Shown here one piece after another: positions 36,601 to 48,413 of a DNA stretch of 64,000 nucleotides. Made by a program: the position numbers and the translations under genes. Every line of letters begins with the position of its first letter. Position 1 is the stretch's first letter. The notes beneath the pieces are model-generated. The model saw only the letters and a list, made by a program, of their open reading frames with translations. It was not told the origin of the DNA and searched no databases. Origin of the DNA: Bryum argenteum (lineage: Eukaryota; Streptophyta; Bryopsida; Bryales; Bryaceae); contig CM073329.1 of assembly GCA_037043015.1 (NCBI GenBank), forward strand, positions 4,914,648 to 4,978,647, given 5' to 3'.

Positions 36601-38254
36601 GGAACGATTTGCGTATGAATCTTCCGCTACATGTATCTTTGCCGCTAGTTCCTTTTGAAAAATGGGGAATTGATTACATCGGGGAAATTCACCCTAGTTC
36701 TTCTCGTGGTATGCAACATATTGTAGTAGCAACCGAGTATCTAACCAAGTGGGCAGAAGCAAGAGCAGTTAGAACAAATGATGCGAAACATGCCGCCAAC
36801 TTCTTGTTTGAACAAGTTATCACCCGATTTGGTTGTCCTAAGATTTTAATTAGTGATAGAAGCAAACATTTTCTAAATAAGATGATTGATGAGTTAACCA
36901 CCCGATTTAACATCAACCATCGCAAAACCACGCCTTATCATCCTCAAACAAACGGTCATACCGAGCGAGTAAACCAAACCTTGGTTACCATTTTACGCAA
37001 GACCGTCTTGGACTCCAAACGAGATTGGGACATCAAACTTCCGACGGCATTGTGGGCTTATAGAACCACTTATAAGGTTACAACTCGGGCCACACCTTTT
37101 TCCCTTGTCTATGGTGTAGAATCGGTTTTGCCTATTGAGTTTGAAATTCCATCATTGCGTATTGCCATTAAGGAACGATTGTCAGATAACGCATCTTTGA
37201 GTCATAGGTTGGGAGTTCTAGAAGGTTTGGATGAAGCAAGGCGTACAAGCGCCCAACATGTGGAAGTCATCCAACGGCGAAGGAAACTAACATATGACAA
37301 AAGGAACAAAGTTAGAACCCTTCGACCAGGTATGTTGGTTTTATTACAAGATGCGCGACGCTTGGACTTTTCGGGTAAATTTGATGCTCTATGGATGGGA
37401 CCATATGTTGTGAAGGAGGTGTTTCACAACAACACCGTTCAATTACAAACTTTGAACGGTGAAGACTTCCCTACCCGAACCTCGGGAAGTCGGTGCAAAG
37501 AGTACAAAGTGTGATTTGAAAATCGCAAGTCTTATAAATTTTTAGCACTAATTTTCTTTAGTCTACGTCTAGGTCTAGGATATCATTTTCCCACATTAAT
37601 TTTGGTCGGGGATATTGAAGGTCTTAGGCTCAAGGCATAGGCGGCGAGCACTTAACTTCCTTTAACTCCTAATTCTTTGTTCATTTTTTTCAATTGCGAC
37701 ATCTTATGATGAACAAGTTAGGTGATTAGAAGGGGAAGTGTCTATGATAACCTTACTTACTAATAGGTATTTAGTAGTATTATTTCCTATTTTCAATTTT
37801 GACTTTCTTAGCCTTCTATCTAATATGTTTTCTATTTAGTAGTTTCAGTTCAAACCATTAGAGGGAGAATTTTGTTTCATTAACTTCTCTTTTAGAAAGT
37901 GATAATTATATTATTTGGAGTTAGCTCATAGTACTAATTTTTAATTTGTTTCCAAATCAAGTAGTGAAGAGAAACCTTGAATTTTAACTTTGACTTGTAA
38001 GCCTTTCGTGGGTTACAATTTCTTTCTCTTAGTCCAAACCCACTCTATCGGGGGAGGTGCAATCTACTCTTCTAAACTCTAATATAGGTCCAAGTCATTT
38101 TCACATGAGGCGGACAAGTACCTTTCTATGCTATAATTTTATTTTTTCTTTTTATTGGTCGCTTCAAACTAATGTAGGAAGTAGGAAATGTCGAGTATAC
38201 CAGGGTATTTTGCGGAGCAAAGAGCATCCCGTAGCGGTCTTGGTTAATTGACAT

Positions 38255-38325
38255 AGCCGGTCGAACGACGTGCGTTCGAACCCGGTAGTTGGTAGCGCTA
38301 TTCTCACTGAGCTAGTGGTTAGGCA
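38255..38325 (-). other. tRNA-like pol III box pair inside the gypsy 3' noncoding region
   Basis: On the minus strand, TAGCTCAGTGAG fits a tRNA A box. GGGTTCGAACGC, about 30 bases further on, fits a B box. No cloverleaf with intact acceptor stem was found by eye, so this is more likely a tRNA-derived SINE head or relic than a working tRNA gene. Confidence 0.4.
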
Positions 38326-38658
38326 GGAATTTAACCGATTGACCCGGGATATATATATTAACTATCCCAAACCGGTATTCCGGGGAGGTTATATCTACTT
38401 ACTTTTATTTCTTTTTCTTTTCCATTTTAATTTTCTTTCTTTTAGACTACTAACTAGATACTCTCTTCCCAAGCCAAATCCATTTGCGTAGGGATTTCTA
38501 ATTCTTCCACTCAGCCTCTATCTCCTATTTCCGGTACTAATATCAGCTTTCTTAACTATTAGTATAGACCGTGTGCCTCTAATCTTGTTGAGCGTCGTAG
38601 CAAGAGATTTTGGATTCGTTTTACTTGTTTCACAAGTAACCCCAGATGGTGCGCCATG

Positions 38659-40134
38659 TGTGAGCCATCTAAATGACTCATTAACATAGATTTGCTTAAC
38701 TTTGCAAATTTTGAGTAAATGTTTTATGAAAAACTTCTAAAAACTCTAATTCATTTTACTTATGTTCTTTGATTATTTAAGCGACTCTAAATTCTAATCC
38801 TAGTTTCCATTTTAATTTAATTCCCCATACTAATTCTCTAATTTTAGTATTTGGTTATATAGCCATTTCATTTCAATTCCCATACTAATTTTCTAATCTT
38901 ATTATTTGGGTAAAAGCCATTTTAATTTAATTTTCCATACTAATTTTTTTTGATCGTAGTATTCGGTTAAATAACCATTTCATTTTTATAGCCTCTACTA
39001 ATTTTCTAACCATATAATTAGTCTAATAGCCCATTTCCGTTTATTCGCCCATACTAATTTCTACTCGCAGTAATTAGTTAATAGCCATTTTCCATGTTCC
39101 GCCCATACTAATTTCTTAACGCAGTAATTACTTAATAGCCATTTTCTCATAACCTCAACCCATACTAATTTCTGGCTACACTAATTAACTGCCGCCCACA
39201 CTAATTTCAGCAGAGGCCACACTAATTATTAATGGAGGAATCTTGAACCGTTCATCAACTCTCTTATTGAGTTGAAAATTTCTTCTTTGTAGGTGTATAT
39301 AACAAGAAGAGTGTCTCTTCAAAAAATCATCTTTTAGTTTCCTTTTAGTTCTTGTGTGTCGTTTCTTCCTGCTCCCGGTGGTTCGTCACATTCGGTGTTG
39401 CTGCTGTTGCTGGAGTGTGCCTCGGTGGTTTCTCATGCTGGAGTGTGCCTCGGTGGTTGGTTGCTACTTCCTGTTCGGTGATTGCACAGATTCGGTGGTT
39501 TCTCATATTTCGTGGTTGCTACTTGCTACTTCCTGTTCGGTGGTTGCTGTTGGTGGTGGTGGAGTCCAGCGCACTCGTCTCCTCGTACCGCTTCCGGAGC
39601 TCGCGTCGGTAGGCCATGTCCGTGCAGCACGCCGTGCTGTGCCGCTTCGGCGCTGGGAACGCTACATCCAGGCTCGCCGCACGTCCCACACTTCAGTTTT
39701 CTCGAACCACGACGAGCGGGTCTTGCTTCATCGCATTCGAGTTGATCAGATAGTTATCGTTTCGGTGCTAGAGACTCTCCTTGTTAGTGAAACTGGAAGT
39801 GCCTACAGTGCAATATCTGTTGTGCAAGTTCTTAATCATCACTAGAAGCAAGTTTTAGTCGATCAGATAGTGCTAGTTCTGATATTCTGAACCTTCTACA
39901 AGTGATTCTGAATAATCTGCACTATTCCAGTTCTAGTACTGTATTGCCTGTCGGTGCTGGATTCTCTGGAATGTCCCAGTTCTAGTGCAAGTTGATCATT
40001 ATCTGCACGGTGCAAGGAAGTTCTGGTCGATCGGATAGTGCTAGTTTCGGTATTGTCAAGTGCTTCTGAGCTCTCTGGAATGAGCAGTTCTAGTGTAGAT
40101 TTATCGATTAGTTGAGTGCATTTTTGGGCTCACA
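38659..40134 (+). repeat. 3' LTR of the gypsy element
   Basis: Same length and ends as the 5' LTR. The first half is nearly identical to it, while the last ~650 bp carries most of the differences. Confidence 0.95.
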
Positions 40135-40139
40135 CTTGT

Positions 40140-43100
40140 TCCCTGAAAATGGGATCCAAAGGTTTAGGAGATGATAAATTTGGCAATACTATCCCTTTTG
40201 ATCGTATATCCTCCTCCGTTGGTTTTTGTAATCGGGTTGCAAACCTATCCAACCTTTGAGTATATTCATTTACATAGAACATAGATTTTGCACATATATA
40301 TCCTTCGGCGATCGACCCTTCCGGTCGTGCTCGCTGTCTGATAAAGTCTTTTAATACTTTAAGGTAGCGCTCAATGTGATACATCCATCTTATAGAAACT
40401 GGGCCTGCAAGTTCTACTTCTTCTACTATATGCAAGATATTGTGGACTTGTATGTCAAAAATAGAAATAGGTAAATGTATTTCCATTTCACACAATATCT
40501 CTGCCGCTTCCTTCTTCATCTTCGGACAATCCGATATCTTAATTTCTTTCGAGCACACCCAACGGAAAAGGGCCGATAACCGGTGTACAATACTTCGAAT
40601 ACCGGGCGTTAGAGTACCTCTAACGGCAATAGGTAGTAAATCATGGAGCAAATTGTGATAATCATGGGTTTTGAAACCTACAAGCTTACAATTGTTGAAC
40701 TTGTGGCGGAAGCTTGATCCATAGCCAAGAGGAGTACGGGTTGATGATATCATGTGGATGATATTATCGTACTCTTGAGCCTTCCAAATCCAATCGGCTG
40801 GCGTATATGTCCACCTTGTTAGGCCCTTCTCATCGACTCCATCTTCTACCGGGTGAAATCGTTGCAGTACATTGAATTGTTGTAAAGATTTGCGTAATGC
40901 AATTGAATCGGACTTTGTCCCCTTACAATTCGAGAATGTTTTCAGTAATGAAGCTGAAACGTTCTTCTCCGTATGCATCACATCTAGCAAATGAGGGACG
41001 AGCAGGTGCTGATAGAGGAAAGAAAAAACCGATGTAAAACTATGTCAAAACAAGAATTATGGTTTCATGCATATTCAACATTATTTATGGTCACTATATG
41101 AGTACAAAAAGTGAAGCATACAGTACCTATTGAATTCCATCAATTTTATGTATTTGAATCTTATTTTATAAACTACAAATGTCCTAACTAATTCAACTTC
41201 AACATGATTGTACAAAATCTAATAATTTATTCTGAGAACTCAACTAATATACTACTTCGGGTGAAACAATAGGATATTTAGTGTAGTAATGATAAATTAC
41301 ATATAGGAGTGTTACATGGAACACTATAAACGCTGCTCGCTTTTATACACACTTTTTACATATCTACGTATCATATGGTAAATGGTTATGTCTTCGATGT
41401 AATGACACCTTTTTCTTCCTGTAAATATTACATGTACAATTGATTTTGTTAAGATTGTGTATTGTTTTGGTGAGGTATTTCTTCATCTTGTATGCCTATT
41501 ACCACGGTATTAAAAAATTTATATCATCTCTCATTACTAATTCTCTATCGGTTTAACTATCTAATCAACACTTTATATTACAATTAGTCAAGATGTTAAA
41601 GAACTACAAAGGTTGCATTCAAATATATATTGGACATCAGATCGTCCCTTTTTTATAGATTTCAAATCTCACTAGTACTTTTGTCATTTATTTTCTACTG
41701 ATATATTTTCCTCATATTTTGATTAGTACTACTCTTTTATTTGAGGAACTTTGTACTATAAATTATAGCATTGCAAGTAAGAGATAAATAGGGAAAAGGT
41801 AGAGAACTCCATGATACTAACCTTGTAGTAAGGAAGACGGAATAGGATCGACTTATCCTTCATGCCTGAGTCTTTGAGGAGAACTTTATTTCTTTCGACA
41901 TTCCTCCATTGTTTGAGCCAAAATTTTGCTGTTGTTCTCTCCGGCTTAGGAACTTTATTATATGAAGAACCATCAAATTTGTGTCGGTTTCTAATTGCCC
42001 GGTACTTGTGCTTCATAGGGAGGTATTTCCTATGCCCTATATATACTACCTTTCTTAAGAACGTACAATATTTTGACTCTATCACATTTGGGCCACATGG
42101 GGGGCAAGCTTTCAATCCTTGAGTTTGTAAAGAGGAAAATAATCCATACCCTGGGAAGTCATGCAATGACCATAGCATCATTGCATAAAGTTTGAAATTT
42201 TGTTTAGTGTTGGCATCATAGGCGTCAACTCCGTCCACCCACAACCTCAGAAGCTCATCTATCAACGGCTCCATGTATGTGTTAAAATTTTTAACTTTTC
42301 TTTTCCCTGCACAAAGGTCACATTCAATTAGTCTATAAATCCTTATTGAACCGAAGTTTGGTTCTCTCTAAATGTTGGCCCTTATTATAAGTACCTTTAA
42401 TATCTGTACCCTTACTAGGTTTACAAAGCAAGTATTGACTTATGCCACGTCATGGAGGTGTAGTTCAATTCGGTACACGATGACTATAGTCACAACTGAT
42501 TCACATTTAATAGTGACTAACAAATATCATGAAGAAAAAATATTGATTACCAAAATGAAATGTAATGGACAAAAGATTAAGGTTGGGAGTAATACCTGGT
42601 ACGATAGTGGACAATAGAATGTGTCCTTTATGCATTCCAAGCTTAGGGTTCAAATTAAGCAAAGTGCATGTAATAGGCCATAGCGAATTGCTTGTTGAAT
42701 TCAACCCAGCGGGGTTGATACCATCCGTACGAATTTGTAGCATAACGCTTCGGGCATCCTTCATTTTGTCGTACTTATCCTCCATTGCCTTCCAAGCAGG
42801 ACTATCAGCCGGTATTCGCATAACCTCATCAAGACTTCTATTGTCACGATGCCATATCATGCGAGGAGACAGACTCGGGCTCCGGTAATAAGCAAGAAGG
42901 CGTGGTATTATAGGGAAATACCACATTCTCTGCACATTAACAAAAATTGTAAATAACACTGTGGATAAATCCAAGAGCATTCAAGTTATACTTCAGCATT
43001 CTAATGGTATTTGTTATTAAAACTTGGGGTGTCGTTTATTTTATTTTTAAAAAATTTTCATTCCCTCGGATTGAACTGACTGTGTACAAAAGCATACGGA

Positions 43101-44742
43101 AATAGTAACAAACTGCAACATTTTTTTTAAAAAAATTTTCTCCACATAATATACTCATCGTTATAGTACTTCCACTTTGATGATTTTGTACATGCATTTT
43201 ATTTCGGGAGTTTACTAATATAAACATTTCTGCATTGTATTTAGGCAATTTACTAATATGAACAATTCTGAAGTATCCATGACGCATGCTCTTGCACATA
43301 TTTGGGTAGGATGTGACTACAAAAACATTACCCCATATCAAATTACTAACAAGTAATGCATGTGAATTAGCTGATAAAGTCGTCAAGATTCTACACAGGT
43401 ACGGTGTTATGATATCAGAAACTTCAGTCACAAATTAAAATGTATTATGTGGTGAAAAATTCTGTGTATTTATGCAGTCTTGTAATATGGGCTAAATACG
43501 AAGTACTAAGAATTAGTAAGAGAGATTAAAATAGTAGGATAAATCATTAATAAGGTTCAGAGAAACATACCTTACGAGGAACTGTTTTGCTTTGTGTAGT
43601 TTCAGTAAACCGGGAAAGATTACATTTGGGGCAGACTTTCCAGTCCTTCTTGATAGGGCCATAGTAAAGGGTTTGGTCACAAGGACATGCATGATAGACG
43701 ATATAGTCAAAACCCACATCACTTACTATCTTGCGTGCTTCAGCTCTTGTTGTAGGCATTCTGGAGTTTAGATTCACAGGGATTACTTTCTCTGAAATTG
43801 CTCTGAAAATGGCATCCATGGCCACATTTGAGATCTGTTTATCAGCCTGGATGGTTAGGAACAAGAAGATAATCGATAAACGACTTGATGTTGCTCCATC
43901 AAAAATCATGGTGGAAGCTTCTTGTTCTAGTACCAAAAGTTTGGCGTCCATGTCTTGAGGAAAATGGTCAATCCTTTCAAGACCATGTGCATCGAAATCA
44001 CAAAGAAGATCCATGTATTCTTCTAATACAAACCTGTCTTCTCGATATATATCATGCTCCTCAACAATTTCTTCACTTCCTCCCACTTCTTGTGTGCCAT
44101 CGAAACTCGGATCCAAATCGGAAGGGTCCACACTTAACCTTTGAGCCTCATACAATCCCTGCGATAGTAAAAAAATTTATAACGTATTTCATTACAATAA
44201 AAATTGACAATAGATCGTAAAAACAATGTAATCTAATTTATACTACTTTAGGATTTGAGGGAAAAACCATGAATATTTGAAGTTATTGTGAACGAGAATG
44301 AAATACGAAGGGCATAGCCTACCCCTTCACTACATAGTTCAATTTTTTACCTATTATATTGTGTTTGTATAATTATATAACTAGAGGATTCATACTATTC
44401 ACGAAATACTGTAACATGCTATTCACGAAAAGAAGACAAGAGTTCCGAATGAATCACCTGATACTTATCAGACATCTTATAGAAATCAATATGATTATCA
44501 ACAATAGATATATATCTCATACTTGGCTTATCCAATTGTGCACATTTACAGCACGGGCAATAGACCTTGAACTCCGGTATATCGGGTGCATCTTCCAATG
44601 TTGTTTCCTCCCGTCTTCTTTTTTTTCTAGAGTATGTTGTTCTGGGGGGCGAGGATGGAATGTCCTCAGTAATTGAGAGTATAGGTGGAGGAGCGGGAGG
44701 AGTGAATTGAGAAACCCCAACAACTTTATGTCGGCGAGGCAT
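40140..44742 (-). CDS. CACTA TNP2-type transposase, several exons
   Basis: This is the cut-and-paste transposase of the CACTA element. The ATG at 44742 starts MPRRHKVVGVSQF. Likely exons on the minus strand are 44742-44458 (Pro-rich, Lys/Arg cluster), about 44160-43571 (a Cys pair set, CPCDQTLYYGPIKK...CPKC, typical of the TNP2 N-terminus), about 42930-42597, about 42310-41822 (LLRLWVDGVDAYD, LHDFPGYG, CPPCGP) and 41005-40140. The last exon is the C-terminal conserved domain found in plant CACTA proteins (for example HDYHNLLHDLLPIAVRG and RWMYHIERYLKVLK). Splice sites such as TATCAG|GTGATT and CGTAAG|GTATG are visible, but exon ends are approximate. The gypsy element splits the last exon, so this copy cannot make the full enzyme. 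Confidence 0.8.
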
Positions 44743-44819
44743 TTTTAAAGACCTACAATACATCCATGATACAAAACATGGTTAATGTGACACATGTTAC
44801 AATGAACAAGGAAAAGTAT

Positions 44820-45010
44820 TAACCAAACATTTAACCAAAATTTAACCAAAATTTAAACCCAAAATTTATCCAAAATGTATCCAAAGTATTAATACTATAA
44901 TTAAACCATAATATAACCATAAAATAGAACCAGAAATTGAACCCAAAATTTTATCCACAATTTTAACCAAAATGTAACCACAAATTTTAACCAAACATTG
45001 AACCAAAACT
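44820..45010. repeat. Degenerate tandem TTTAACCAAAA motif
   Basis: About twelve variants of AACCAAAATTT, AACCCAAAATTT and ATCCAAAATGT follow each other just upstream of the transposase start. This may be the subterminal repeat region of the 5' side of the CACTA element. Confidence 0.55.
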
Positions 45011-45803
45011 TTGACCAAATTCATTAACATTAATTAAAAAACTGAAAAGCAAATTAGTTATTATATTCTTTTCAAAGACTATAAGACAGACTTCCAGAAA
45101 ATACGTATCATAAAACTCACATACGACTTCATACAAATCAGTACGTATTAATTCGATAATTACTTGGCAAAACATTTCTGACCCTCAATATATCCTAATA
45201 TCCTAATATCCTAATTTGACCAGGAGATTAACCTAATCAATTTTTCATGAGTGCGTAAGATGAACCCACTTTCGTTTATCCTCTAAAATGTTGTGTCGCA
45301 AAACCGACTACGTGTACTTTATAAATCTTGAGAAAATATTTAATAAAATCAATCTAAAAAATTTGATAACCTAGTTCTATCACTTCTATGTAAACCTATT
45401 TCACCCATAGAACTCCGTTCAGGCATAACTATGAGCCTAGCCAGAATGTAATTTGTGGAAGGAAAATTTAGTGTGCAGGCCCAATTTTGACAAAAACCGA
45501 ACACATCAATTTATCCACAATTTTAACCATAATTTAACCACAAATTTTAACCAAACATTGAACCAAAACTTTGACCAAAATCATTAACATTACTTAAAAA
45601 CTGAAAAGCAAATTAGTTATTATATTATATTCAAAGACTATAATACAGACTTCTAGGAAATACGTATCATAAACCTCACATACGACTTCATACAAATCAG
45701 AACGTATTAATTAGATAATTATATTGCAAAATATTTTTGACCTCAATATATCCTAATTTGACCAGCAGATTAACGTAATCAAATTTCAATGATTGCGTAA
45801 GAT
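44950..45803. repeat. Direct duplication of about 300 bp (44950-45264 and 45511-45803)
   Basis: Both copies run from a TTATCCACAATTTTAACC block through ACTGAAAAGCAAATTAGTTA and TACGACTTCATACAAATCAG to GCGTAAGAT. The first copy has an extra short ATCCTAAT repeat. The copies are separated by about 250 bp. Confidence 0.8.
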
Positions 45804-46129
45804 TTCGAAATCATTAACAAGCATTAGAAATATAATGCCAGGAGTACGTACCTAGGGTCTGGCGATTGATGCGACTTACAGAGTTCGAGTTATGATGACT
45901 TTGCATTCAATAGCCGTTACCGACGCCGCCACTCCTGCTGCAGGGGTCGTTTTTCCAGGTTCATTTTGTTACCTCCCCCCCTGCATATGCTCCGTGTGAT
46001 CCGGGTGCTCTCGTCGTTGCGTCGTTACGGAGTTTAGGGAAAGTGTGTGTTCAGGTGTTTTCGAAGCTCCACCGCTGTAGAGGCCGTTGCTAAACCGCTC
46101 AGTGTCCGACGATGTCGTTTTTTCCGTAT

Positions 46130-46600
46130 TGAGCTGAGTTCTGCGAGTGCGAGTGCGAGCAATTCTGGTTTTGAAGTTCCTGACTGTCCACCCCGCAGAC
46201 TGCTTGATTTCTGTGAGTCGTCGACTCGATGAGTCTTTAGAGCGTTAAGTGGAGGATTCTTCGAGTCGGTGAGTCGCTGAGTCGTGAGAGTCGTGAGGCG
46301 GGAGTGCTGTGTGACAAGTGTTGTATCGGGAGTGCTGTCTCGGGAGTCGGTGTGTCGCTGAGTCTACACTGTCTCGGAGTCGAGGAGTCGTCCACTCCCT
46401 CTGAAGTCGCTGTCTCGTGAGTCGGCTTCCTCTGTCGCGGGAGTGCTGTGTGGGGAGAGCGCGTCTCGGTAGTCGGTGAGACGCTCAGTATTTAGAGGAG
46501 GAGTCGTCGAGTTCTTGAGTCACTTAGTCGTTTGTCGCGAGTGCTGTGTCGGGAGTGCTTTGTCGGGAGGGCAGGGAATTCTGTATAGGGAGAGCTGTGA
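46130..46600. repeat. GAGTCG-rich low-complexity stretch
   Basis: GAGTCG, GTGAGTCG and GGGAGTGCTGT words recur irregularly. It lies upstream of the exon at 46949 and could be its promoter or 5' UTR. No regular period was found by eye. Confidence 0.6.
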
Positions 46601-46948
46601 GTCCTGAGGCCTGTGAGTGCAGACATCGGAGGTTAGTCGCACAGTGCAAGAGAGGACTTAGTGGTACTAACTATTGCTGACATCCACTGTACAATTTGCT
46701 GTTGTCTTGGTTCGCTCTAGCCGGGATGCCCACGCTTTTTTCCTTTGCTGTTACGCACTCCGGAGGTCCCTAAACACTCCTTTCCAATTTTTCCTTCTGT
46801 TTTGCTTGTTAGTTTTGTGGGATTAGTTTTTGCAGGGTAGATGTTCTCCCATTGTCCTATCTACTCAGCTCTGTTTTTGTTGTGCTAAAGATTTCCTCAT
46901 TCCCCGCCTCCACCTGTCTTGTCTTTCTGAGTTACCATAGTCTTGTCA

Positions 46949-47693
46949 ATGGGAGAGGTAGAAATGGCCGCAAGTGGCGGAGGTAGTGCGGATGCGCCTT
47001 CCCGGCAGTGCAGGAGTGTTCATGACACTGGTGTGAATTGCGAGGGAGATGACACTTGTAATCTGAGAGTGAAAGAGGTGGATACCTTGTATAAGAAAAC
47101 AGATCCGAAGCAACCGTATGCGACAAGGAGTTTGAAACCTACACCACCAGCAATAGAAACGGGCACGTCAGGAGGTACTGAAGCGCGTATGGAGTCAAAG
47201 AGAGGGAAACGCAAGAAGATTGGAGGAGGGCAGCAGCAAATGTGGACGAAGAAATTCCTGCGGAAGAAGAACGGAGGGTTTGAAGAGCAGGAAACAATAT
47301 CGATGTACCTGCGGAGTGCAGATACAGTGATCGATGTATCGATCAAATCGCCAGCGAAGAGGAAGAAGACAAGCCGGCGCCAAGCAAAAGTCAGTGGCTC
47401 TGCCACCTCCACCGGACCAGCAATTGGTGGCAACCAGCAATGCACAGGTTCCTCCGAAACTATGCAGGAGTTGCAACAGTCAGGAGGCTCAAGGAAGAAG
47501 AACGATCCGGCGATGGTGATTCATCTCGTGGACGACAACGGTGATAACTCGGCGAGGACGCACTTGCTAAAAAGTAGCAGCAGAAGGTCGGGGACGGAGT
47601 TAGCACGAAGGAGTCTGCAGCAGCAGTACCTGGAAGCAGATAAGCAGCTGGTTCAACAGGGGACAATCGCAACATGTTCAGCAGGCGGCCAAG
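46949..47693 (+). CDS. Unrecognised gene, first coding exon (basic, low-complexity protein)
   Basis: The ATG at 46949 opens a frame of about 248 codons, ending at a donor CCAAG|GTATGC (exon end 47693, one base over). A possible acceptor TCTCATGCAG lies at 47776-47785. The protein is rich in Lys, Arg, Ser, Gly and Gln with several basic clusters (KRGKRKK, KRKKTSRR), so it may be nuclear. I recognise no domain. It might be a host gene or an accessory exon of the hAT element downstream. Reading on without splicing stops at 47717-47719. Confidence 0.45.
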
Positions 47694-47789
47694 GTATGCA
47701 ACATCGTAAATTTTCCTAAACCTCATCTGCATTTCATGAATTCTGTGAATATATTAATACATGACGTTTTTCGGCTCTCATGCAGGGTT

Positions 47790-48135
47790 CAGGGATGTCA
47801 CAGCGTCCGGACGTCCGGACGTCCGGTAGGGGTCGGGGGACCGTCCGTTGGACGTCCGGAAGGGGTCCGGGGACCGTCCGTCGGACGTCCGGCAGGGGTC
47901 CGGGGACCGTCCGTGACTTAGAGATTCTGGTCATTTTACTAAGGGTAAATGACCAACGGGGTGCGTTCATCGGTCGAACCACCCTGTCGACCGGTCCCCG
48001 ACCTCGCCGTCGGCCCGACCGACCGGTCGGCTGGCCAGGGCGACCGGCCGTCGGTCCGGCCATCGGCCGGGGCGACCGACCGTCGGCCGCTGCGACCGGC
48101 CCTCGCATCCGGCGACCGCCTATGACCAGATGGCC
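47790..48135. repeat. GC island 1 (GGACGTCCGG and CGACCGGTCGG words)
   Basis: The left half is a tandem array with a unit of about 35 bp containing GGGGTCCGGGGACCGTCCGT. The right half carries CCGACCGACCGGTCGG-type words. It lies 70 bp before a TATA-like box and the hAT transposase. CAGGGTTCAGGG at 47783 just before it could be a hAT terminus, but no matching right end was seen. Confidence 0.75.
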
Positions 48136-48205
48136 CCTTTGAGCATCCAATGGTTTAGGAGCATTTAAATTTCAAATTGCAACGGTCATATTCAGAGTTG
48201 GATGG

Positions 48206-48213
48206 TATATAAG
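48206..48213 (+). promoter_or_regulatory. TATA-like box of the hAT transposase gene
   Basis: TATATAAG lies about 200 bp before the ATG at 48414, with GC island 1 just upstream. Position and sequence suit a core promoter. Confidence 0.5.
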
Positions 48214-48413
48214 AGAAGAGACATTGAGTCTCATTTCACTTCCGAATTTTGAACACTTTCCAAGAGCTTTGAGCTGCATAATTCATTTTATGTGTACATT
48301 GCTTGGTAGGTATTGAGTTCGGAAGTGAGGATTTCCGTAAGGAACTCTTGCCATTTTTTTCCCCGTCACGGTCCCACCACTGTTTAAGACTTTGAGGCGT
48401 CCTATTTATCAAA

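Larger units (their letters stand above)
28822..40134 (+). mobile_element. Ty3/gypsy LTR retrotransposon nested in the CACTA transposase gene
   Basis: Two 1476-bp LTRs (28822-30297, 38659-40134) and a 5-bp target duplication CTTGT (28817-28821, 40135-40139) define it. A primer-binding site follows the 5' LTR. The inner region holds gag with zinc knuckles (about 31.4-33.6 kb), an aspartic protease (VVDSGSG, near 33.87 kb), then reverse transcriptase (FIDDFST), RNase H and an HHCC integrase (about 34.8-37.5 kb). No chromodomain is seen, and the RT resembles the non-chromovirus Tat/Athila group. It looks close to whole, with at most about two frame breaks, and is treated as a fossil. It is younger than the CACTA element it interrupts. 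Confidence 0.95.
25750..44763 (-). mobile_element. CACTA (En/Spm) transposon, right end not found
   Basis: The left end reads CACTACTAGAA, the standard CACTA terminus, followed by repeated GCTACGTTT-type subterminal motifs. A TNP2-type transposase runs on the minus strand from 44742 leftward. Its body is split by a Ty3/gypsy element (28822-40134). The expected right terminus (TTCTAGTAGTG) and the rest of gene D were not found, so 44763 is a minimum extent. The right side may have been deleted or rearranged. Confidence 0.85.
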
